15,141 nt of DNA. It comes from Funneliformis mosseae (Eukaryota > Glomeromycota > Glomeromycetes > Glomerales > Glomeraceae). Numbering within the stretch: position 1 is the first letter of the stretch; the number at the start of each line of letters is the position of its first letter. Both the position numbers and the translations under genes were made by a program. This document shows positions 8,436 through 15,141 of the stretch, in pieces. The notes under the pieces were generated by a model. That model saw only the letters and a program-made list of their open reading frames with translations. It ran no database searches and had not been told where the DNA came from. The DNA lies in assembly GCA_910592005.1 (NCBI GenBank), contig CAJVPP010002366.1, positions 1-15,141 of the forward strand, read 5' to 3'.

Positions 8436-8668
8436 AAAGTGCAATAGTATTGCAATATTTTTATTATGAAAGTAAAATATAAAATAAAGTACAAATCAAA
8501 AGAAATTACAAAAATCTCATAAAGAAATAACCTAAGACTAAAACTATAGAAGATTGACCTTGCATTCTCCCAAAATCAAAACCTAACTTAAGCTAAGAAA
8601 ATCATTTTTTGAGTAAGAATATAGAACAAAGTGAAGAGGACAAGACCACTACTGCACTAAAAATTTGA
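8436..8668 (-). other. 3' UTR of LINE copy 2
   Basis: This region follows a likely ORF2 stop (TAG at 8669-8671) and aligns well with 162-352 of copy 1. It keeps about 120 bp, spanning the ORF2 end and this UTR, that copy 1 has lost. No motif beyond the terminal TTGCACTTT could be identified. Confidence 0.65.
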
Positions 8669-9120
8669 CTAATGGGATCCTATTCAAACCATCAAAGATA
8701 TAGGAAGAGAGCTAAAAGATTGGATAGAAGGGTTAGACAACAGATCATAAACTGAGGTGATAAAATTGGCAGCTTTGGAATCAAAAGTAAGTTTAAGGAA
8801 TTTTTCAAAATCATGAACAAGTTGACAACGATCATACCAAACATTTTGAGTAAGTTAAAATATTTGATGCATGAAGGAAGAACAAGTAGCTAAGGTTAAT
8901 GTTGTGATGAAAGTTTTCTGAGAAAGAATTTAAAAAGGAGTATTGGAACTATTCCTCTAATAAGAGTAAAAAATTCTGAAGTATTGTAAGTATCAAGTAA
9001 CCAGAAATTCAACTGATCAATTTCATAATCATGTGTATGGATGATATCTTTCAAATAACTTTTAGATTGTTGAATTATCTTTTTCATTTCATAATTGACA
9101 GTAGGATACATCTATATGTG
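8669..9120 (-). pseudogene. ORF2 C-terminal extension of LINE copy 2
   Basis: It reads MYPTVNYEMKKIIQQSKSYL, then DYEIDQLNFWLLDTYNTSEF and LIRGIVPILLFKF (9111-8896), then after a frame change NVWYDRCQLVHDFEKF and NFITSVYDLLSNPSIQSF. Only this copy retains the final part, because copy 1 carries a deletion. A TGA stands where Trp is likely shortly before the stop. I recall similar tails in LINEs of mycorrhizal fungi, but its role is unknown to me. Confidence 0.65.
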
Positions 9121-9489
9121 ATAGAAGTTTTCATCAGAGGTATCACATTTAAGACACAAAAGTGAGAGGTCATAAATAGATGAATGTCATAATTTGAGAA
9201 TTTCAAGAATTGATAACATTTCAAGAAGATGTTAATATTTCATTCATCTAACAAAAGAGGCAGAATATGATGTAGATTGAGTTGCTGTATTATCATTGAG
9301 TATAAAAGAGGTAGCGAACCAGTTAATTTGATAGAGCTATGAGTGTTTTACTAAAACAGAAAGCTGAAACAAATGGGAGATAAAATGTTTACAGAATAAT
9401 TCTTTGCAAAATTGTCTGATAGGTATTAAGACTGGAACATTGTCATATGTAAAATAGCATCTAGATGCATTGTTCATGTGAAGTTGAAG

Positions 9490-9940
9490 GGCTGTTTTGT
9501 CTAAGCAGGATTTTGCTAGATTATCGACTTTGTTATTAAAGACATTGTTAGCATGAGCTTTGACTTTAATCATATTGACAGTGAGGTTATGAAAGTCCAT
9601 TATTTCATAAAAACAAGATCAATGCACATGATTATTAATTTTGAGAGTAAGGCAAACAGTGAAAGCTTTTTTCAAGAGAAATTTGTAACTGTTAAATTGG
9701 AAAATGATAACAGCTGAGTCAGTAAAAAAAGTAACATTACAAAAGGGAGGAGCTGTGAGTAAAGCAGTAAAAATAGTTGTGAATTCAGATAATGAAGAGG
9801 AGGGGAAAGAAGATGTAAAGGCAGAGGAAAAGGAAACTATTGGAGAAATTTGGTGAGTTTGAAGCCAGGCAATACCCATTCTATCAAAGAAAGACCTATA
9901 TCTTGTAAGGATCTATTTGTGTAAAATTCTAAAACAGAAG
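9490..9940 (-). pseudogene. RNase H domain of LINE copy 2 ORF2, first catalytic Asp lost
   Basis: The first motif reads YTNRS at 9909-9923, as in copy 1, so the Asp and Gly of YTDGS are both changed. The rest is better kept than in copy 1: MGIAWLQT, the Glu in LSEFTTIFTALLTAP, FFTDSAVI with the Asp, and KVKAHANNVFNNKVDNLAKS with the final Asp. A TGA replaces the Trp after NNHVH. Loss of the first Asp alone should abolish activity. Confidence 0.87.
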
Positions 9941-10204
9941 AAGATAAAAAAGATCAAGATAAAGTTAATAATTAAGAGTTATAAGGAGGTGACAATTATT
10001 TGTCAAATAGATTAACAAAGGTCAATGAAGTAAAATTTCTTGAAACTGCAAATAGACTTTGGTTACGGTTTTTCAAAAAACAGGTTAAGGCGAGTTCATA
10101 TAATGCGCCATTTGACAAAACACTATGAGCTTGATCAATATGATCATTTTTGACGAAGTTAGGATTTTTGCACAAAGAAAGAGAATAGTGTAAAGCAACA
10201 ATTA

Positions 10205-10262
10205 TCAAATGGCTTCTAAATTTTATTGCTGATTTCTGGTGAATTTGACAATGAACACAAGG
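10205..10262 (-). pseudogene. Cys/His zinc-finger-like motif between RT and RNase H, copy 2
   Basis: NPCVHCQIHQKSAIKFRSH keeps a CxxC pair (CVHC at 10248-10259) and a His about 14 residues later. A frameshift follows, where copy 1 continues DNCCF. The same block sits at the same place in both copies, so it is a real part of ORF2. Confidence 0.5.
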
Positions 10263-11079
10263 ATTGAGGACTGTTTTATTATTAGATTCAGTTGAAGAAA
10301 TATGATGTATAAAATATATTGTGTTTTGATCGATTCTTATAATTCTTTCTAGAATATAGTAGTTGACTAGGGAATGCCAACTGACTGCAAACTCATGAGT
10401 ATGTTGAGAATAAGTAGGTTATATAATGGAGTAGCTATAACAGTATTTGTATTTAAAATTGTTTGTGAGTAATAATCTTCTGTCTTAGTCTAGATTGAGA
10501 TGACGTTCTAAAGCCTTATACCAATTAGGTATTTGAAAACTATAGATGATTAGATGTGTGATAATATATAGATCATGAAAGGTAAACATGTAGTTTCCTT
10601 GATAATTAGTGAGTTGTTTTATAAACAGCAGTGAAAATTTCTATAAATTAAAAGTATATTTCCTGTAATCATATAAATGTGGAAATTAGGAAGTTCTCTC
10701 CTAAGATTCTATTTGACAAAGCTAAAGGTACATTAAGTTTGAGATTCATTAAGTTGAGATCACAAAGAAAGAAAGGAGCCAGTCATCAGCTCTTGTTGTT
10801 TTCAAAAAAGGTCAATAGAAGAGGATTATCATAAAGCCATTCTTTCTGTTGAAGTTGCAAAGTACATAGATAAAAGGATCTTCCAAGTATATTTGTTTCA
10901 TTAGTCATTTGTAAAAGAGCATTGCTGAAGTTTTAGATTAATCGTTGATAGAGCGAAGTCAAATTGTAAAAATAATGCGAATGGAAAAGGTCTATTAGAA
11001 TATATCAGAAAAGTTTTAATTTTCTTTTAACAAAGGCTAAGTAGATAGTGACAAAACTTTTGCATTATGATTCAGATGG

Positions 11080-12265
11080 AAACGTGAGTTGAGATCTGTA
11101 TTCGATTCTTAGAAAAAGAACAGTATTAAAAATGTAAATCAACTGTGTATCTGTGAGGCGTTTATGCTTCATAATAGTAACAGCCTTTTTGATTTTATTG
11201 TGAATTTGATTGTAGACAAAGTTTTTATTTGACTTGAGTGAGATCTAAACACCTAAATATCTAATGCTAACTTTTGGAAAAAGAGTGTTAATAGATCATG
11301 TAGTGTTATTATGATTGATTTTGAAAGGACTTTGTTGCAGAGTGTTGACCAAGAGTTCTGATTTTAACTAGTTTACTTGTATATTATTAAAGGCGAAGAA
11401 ACTGTTTGCAATAGACGTAATATTTGAAAGATCTTCTCTAAATTTAGTGAGCCAAAAAGTATCATCCATGTATGCAAGAGCTAGAATTTTTAAACGAAAG
11501 GTATCAAACACAGGAAGATAGGTATCAGGACACCATTCGACTTCTGTAATGAAACTATGTGAAGAGTTATTAATTACACATAAAAGTAGATCATAATAAA
11601 TACATCACAAAAGCGATGATATAACTTCACCTTGATCTATTTCTGAATGAACCAAGTATATATTAGAATTTCTATGTACAGTAAAAACTTGGTTGAATCT
11701 AGGGAGAAATAATCACAAAATTGTTTAAATGAATTTATCAGAAAGGCGTAATCTTGTGAGAGTTGCAAAAAGAGTAAAGATATTCACTCAGTCATATGCT
11801 TTAAACATATCTTGTAAGAAGACTCACAACTTGGTATTATTTTAAATGGCGTTTTGCTTGATGTTATCAAAGATATGAATGGAATCAAAGGTAGATTTAA
11901 AGGACAAGCTTGCAAAATTGTATCCTTTTAGAATATTATATTATACAAAGATGTTAGTAAGTCTTGAATTGAGCAGACGAACAAATGCCTTCCTAACACT
12001 TTTTAACAAAGTGATTGGACGAGTATTATTCAGATTATATTCTTATAGTTTCAGTTTAGGGATTGGTTATATATTCGCCAGATTTTAACTATGTGGTATT
12101 GATGAGATTTGTAAACAACTACAAATGATGTATTACAAACATTTCTTTGCCAGTTGTCCTAGATGTTTGAGCATTTCATTTGAAATTTTAGATGGTTCTG
12201 GGGTTTTGTTATTTAATTGTCGATCAATGATTCTATACCATTCGTTTGTAGAAGGTAAGGTATTA
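11080..12265 (-). pseudogene. Reverse transcriptase domain of LINE copy 2 ORF2, broken
   Basis: Clear motifs are NEWYRIIDRQLNNKTPEP and KISNEMLKHLGQLAKKCL (fingers), NTRPITLLKSVRKAFVRLL (motif 2 region), FLQDMFKAYD (motif A, 11791-11820), DQGEVISSLL (motif B) and the intact catalytic box LAYMDDTFWL (YMDD at 11461-11472). RYLGV then a TAG then ISLKSN marks the thumb side. Stops fall at 11368-11370, 11824-11826, 12085-12087 and 12133-12135, the same places as in copy 1, and at private sites such as the Trp of SLLWCIYY. Confidence 0.92.
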
Positions 12266-13089
12266 ATTTATTATAATACGTGAATCGACTGAGTCTATTA
12301 TAGTATAAACAGAAGTCTATTTCTCTGGGATATCTTAAATGCAATGTGTGATTCTAGCAGCCTGTTGAAAATTTCTGACAACTTCTTTCTTAACGTCAGG
12401 TCCCTCAAAAAGTAAGTTTCAAGATGAAGACAAATTGTCGACACATTGATCTAAAATAATAATTGTTTTTCTTCAATTTAAGAACTGAGTCAATCATCTG
12501 AGATGGGCTGTATTTATAATCATTTACATGTATGTCTAATGCTTCTTGAATGCTTTTACGCTTGAGATCATATTCACGCAGTTCTGCTTTTGTTTTTAAA
12601 CTGACAAGAAGAAACTTAATATCTGGAAGCATAGTATTAAGCAAAATTGTATGAGAAGGACAATTAAGAGGAATGGTGTTTAAGCTATTAGAGTGAACAA
12701 GCTGTAAAAATTACGAATATAAGTTAATTCATTTGTTATGAACAGTGAGGGTAATAAGACATATTTTTGTTGATTTTTCAAAACGATGAAGTAATTTTGT
12801 ATTATTATAAATCTTTGAAAGGGTGATAAGTTTTTTTGAAGAGTGATAGTTTTTTGCCTTGTGTATTGGAATACATTTATTTGTCACAGAAATAAGAGAA
12901 TCTTGAAATAGGTCTCAAGAAGAGTTAAGGAGACTTTGAAACTAAACTGTTTTGGATAAAATATGTTTTAACGAATTGGAATTCAATGTTTTTTCAAAAT
13001 TATTCCTGAATTTTGACTATTTGAAATCGTTCATTAGGTTGTAATTAAAGGAAGACTTGACTGAGCTTTTCCTTGTAGATACTGAGTGT

Positions 13090-13801
13090 TTTAAGGAGTT
13101 GATAATTTTGGTTAAAACAATATAATAGTCAGTAACAGAAGAATCTATTTAAATAGTTTTGCAGTCAATTATATTGAATGCTAATTCAGATGTCATATAA
13201 ATGTAGTCAATTCTGGATGATGATGTTTTACTGACATAAAATGGATGTGATGTTCTGTCATTTTTAAATTGGATGTTAAACACGTCAAATAAATCATAAT
13301 TATTAAGGGAATTAATGAGGTTTAAATTAAAAGATGAGTTGTTAGTACAGTTTATGTCATCATTAAGATCTCCAATAAGAATGATATGCAAATCATTTTT
13401 GATAGCATCATCTAGTAAATGTTTTAAGTAACTGACTAATTGTTTTGTGATATCTGTTGAAGGGTTAGCAGGTAGGATATAATAATTGATAACTATTAGT
13501 TTTCACAAATTGGAGTTTTGCATAATAATTTTATCTAATATGGAGTCATGATCGAAAATGTGTTTAGCTATATAAGGGCTGAAAGAAAGGCTAACACTAG
13601 TTCAAATCAACCAGGAGTTTTAGTTATTGCTAAAAAAAGTGGCATAATCAGGAAATTCACGGTTGAATATGTATGTAATTCCCTTATAGTTTGTTCTTGT
13701 AAACCTATGATGTCAAATTGATTAACTAAATATAAGGAGAAAAGGTAATTTTGTTTTGCAGGATTATTTAGAGAACAAACATTGTGTGTTGCTATTCTAA
13801 G
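13090..13801 (-). pseudogene. APE-type endonuclease domain of LINE copy 2 ORF2
   Basis: Motifs are LRIATHNVCSLNNPAKQNYL, FDIIGLQEQ with the metal-site Glu kept, ILIGDLNDDINC, and SSRIDYIYMTSELA. The last motif, usually SDH, reads TDY at 13125-13133. The catalytic His is therefore Tyr, as in copy 1, while the Asp is kept here. Small frameshifts break the domain between these blocks. Confidence 0.87.
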
Positions 13802-13880
13802 ATTTGAAAGTGGAGGAGTGTTAAAAATAGAGGTATTTGAATCATTAATTGTAAAAACAGTAATCATGATAATAATAAAA

Positions 13881-14287
13881 TTATTTTTGAAGGCTGCCGA
13901 TCTAGCATTCTATTGCTTTATCAAATTCATTTGTTAAAGGTTCAAAAATTTGTGTGTCATGTTTGTTCAAAATATTTTTGTTAAGAAGAGTGATTTGAAA
14001 ATCATAATAAGACTTAAGTAGTTTGTTAAGTATAGGAGTAAATTCTGATATGCGTTGTTGTTATTTCTAACAAATATGAATTAGCTGTTCATTTATTTGA
14101 TCTTACAAATGGGTAGTATAAAGATCGGTATTAATAAATAGAGATTTTGGTCTACTTCAGTAACAGATTCTGGTAACTTGTTATTAAAATCTTCTGCTTC
14201 AGCAAGGGTGACAACTTTAATGTTAAGGGCTTTTTCAACAACAGCTAAACGTTATTGTGAAAACTTAAACTCGATACAAGGTCAGTA
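13881..14287 (-). pseudogene. LINE copy 2 ORF1, C-terminal fragment
   Basis: Only the last 130 or so codons remain. They match the C-terminal part of ORF1 in copy 1: KFSQ, RLAVVEKALNIKVVT, EAEDFNNKLPESVTEVDQ, then INTDLYTT, ending HDTQIFEPLTNEFDKAIEC with a stop at 13881-13883. A CAA-to-TAA change interrupts SQQRLAVVEK, where copy 1 is intact. The fragment is cut at the junction with the satellite array. Confidence 0.8.
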
Positions 14288-14293
14288 TTATTC

Positions 14294-15141
14294 AGCAGAT
14301 TTGATACTATTTGCATATTAAATTTAAACTCAATTGGATTAATATTCGTGTTGTAATATAAGTTTTTGTAACTTTACTAAATAAATCATACTTTTTTAAC
14401 TTCACAGGATAATTTGAGCACTCTAGTCAAAGTAAATCATCTTTTATCTCTAAGTAAAAGTTGATAAACAGGTTTGATATTATTTATATCTAATTTTTTT
14501 ATTTCAATTGGATTAATATTCGTGTAAAAATAAATTTTTTTATAACTTTATTAAATAAGTCACACTTTTTTGACTTAACAAGGAAATTTGAGCACTTTGG
14601 TTAAAGTCAATCACCTTTTATCTCTAAATGAAAGTTATTCAACAGGTTCAATACTATTTGTATATAAAATTTAATCTCAATTTGATTAATATTCATGTTG
14701 TAATATATGTTTTTGTAACTTTATTAATATTGCAATCTTTTTTTTAAAATTCACAGGATAATTTGAACACTTTGGTTAAAATCAATCACTCTTAATTTCT
14801 AAGTAAAAGTTGTTTAGTAGGTATGATACTATTTGTATATAAAATTTAATCTTGATTGGATTAAATATTAGTGTTGTAATATTTGTTTTTGTAACTTTAT
14901 TAATATTGCAGACCTTTTTTATTTAATTTCACAGGATAATTTGATTACTTTAGTTAAAGTATATTGCTTACTGCACATTAAGTAAAAGTATTCTATATAT
15001 CCGAATCTATATATATATAAATCTTATATTACGTGATTTAATATTTGTTGAGTAATAGCTTTTCGTAACTGTATTAATTCTCAAATTTTTTTGTTTTTTT
15101 TGAATATTATATTTGTGTAATTTATTAAATACTGTATCAAT
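14294..15141. repeat. Satellite array, unit about 175 bp, at least 4.8 units
   Basis: Unit starts fall at about 14294, 14467, 14641, 14816 and 14993, giving lengths of 173, 174, 175 and 177 bp and a last partial unit. Conserved blocks are ttgatactatttgtatata, ggattaatattcgtg, tttttgtaactttattaa, tcacaggataatttgagcac and tctaagtaaaagtt. The last unit is clearly more diverged and holds a (ta)n stretch at 15006-15019. There is no open frame. The period is close to the nucleosome repeat length. The array starts within a few bases of the truncated 5' end of LINE copy 2 and continues past the window. Confidence 0.88.

Larger units (their letters stand above)
8669..13867 (-). pseudogene. LINE copy 2 ORF2: endonuclease-RT-RNase H polyprotein, broken
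   Basis: The start ATG at 13865-13867 gives MITVFTINDSNTS. The span to a plausible TAG at 8669-8671 is about 1733 codons. Domains in order are APE endonuclease (about 13801-13090), a linker with KAELREYDLKRKSIQEALD (12644-12405), reverse transcriptase (about 12265-11080), a Cys/His finger (near 10250), RNase H (about 9940-9490) and a C-terminal region ending with VWYDRCQLVHDFEKFLKLTF. Overall it keeps more active-site residues than copy 1 (YMDD, GLQE, GDLN, SRID). It is broken by many stops, mostly at Trp or Gln codons, and by small frameshifts. It cannot make a full product. Confidence 0.88.
8426..14287 (-). mobile_element. LINE copy 2, 5' truncated, inactive
   Basis: It is the same element family and orientation as copy 1, collinear at an offset near 8390. 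It begins, on the minus strand, inside ORF1 (about 14287, equivalent to about 5899 in copy 1) and runs through ORF2 and the 3' UTR to an A10 tail (8426-8435). About 1.6 kb of the 5' end is missing. The break lies at the edge of a satellite array. No matching target-site duplication is visible, so the end may reflect 5' truncation on insertion or later rearrangement. Differences from copy 1 are mostly transitions; in a sampled stretch around the RT active site I counted about 19 transitions to 5 transversions. Confidence 0.9.

Noticed and set aside
11879..12088. Plus-strand open frame of 69 codons
   Set aside because: It is antisense to the RT motif 2 region of copy 2 (NTRPITLLKSVRKAF on the minus strand).
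353..13867. A variant genetic code in which TGA, TAG or TAA encode Trp or Gln
   Set aside because: All three stops appear, at both Trp and Gln positions, together with frameshifts and lost catalytic residues. One copy often keeps TGG or CAA where the other has a stop. This is decay, not recoding.
151..14287. The two LINE copies as one large tandem duplication
   Set aside because: Each copy has its own poly(A) tail and different flanks, and copy 1 has its own candidate duplication. Independent insertion is simpler, although shared lesions leave a duplication of a dead copy possible.
1..15141. CRISPR arrays, bacterial promoters or operons
   Set aside because: The only regular repeat is the 175 bp satellite without a repeat-spacer pattern. 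The content is eukaryotic retroelements, so bacterial signals would be meaningless here.

Overview
This window is AT-rich eukaryotic repeat DNA with no intact gene. It is built from the remains of transposable elements and a satellite array. The reading frames that carry recognisable protein motifs all lie on the minus strand, and all belong to two decayed copies of one non-LTR retrotransposon (LINE). The LINE proteins (an APE-type endonuclease, a YxDD reverse transcriptase, an RNase H and a long C-terminal extension) resemble elements I recall from early-diverging fungi, especially arbuscular mycorrhizal fungi (Glomeromycota). That assignment rests on memory and on base composition, so it is an inference.

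Layout, left to right: an A-rich low-complexity flank (1-134); LINE copy 1 (about 151-7520, minus strand), which looks close to full length and is flanked by a 16-17 bp candidate target-site duplication (135-150 and 7521-7537); a GC-richer, non-coding block (7538-8413) that looks like a tRNA-derived SINE on the minus strand, with a second tRNA-Asp-like segment inside it; LINE copy 2 (about 8426-14287, minus strand), which lacks its 5' 1.6 kb; and a satellite array of about 175 bp units (about 14294-15141) that runs off the end of the window.

In the LINE, ORF1 encodes a nucleic-acid-binding protein with an RRM-like fold and a zinc knuckle. ORF2 begins about 20 bp after the ORF1 stop and encodes APE endonuclease, reverse transcriptase, a small Cys/His finger, RNase H and a C-terminal domain. 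Together they would have carried out target-primed reverse transcription. Both copies are dead: many stops and frameshifts are present and several catalytic residues are lost. The decay is mostly C-to-T and G-to-A, and Trp and Gln codons have become stops, as expected from cytosine deamination or a RIP-like process.

I see no intact gene, CRISPR array, rRNA or functional tRNA. The most interesting points are the mutational signature, the composite tRNA-like SINE candidate, the nested insertion history, and the satellite abutting a truncated LINE.
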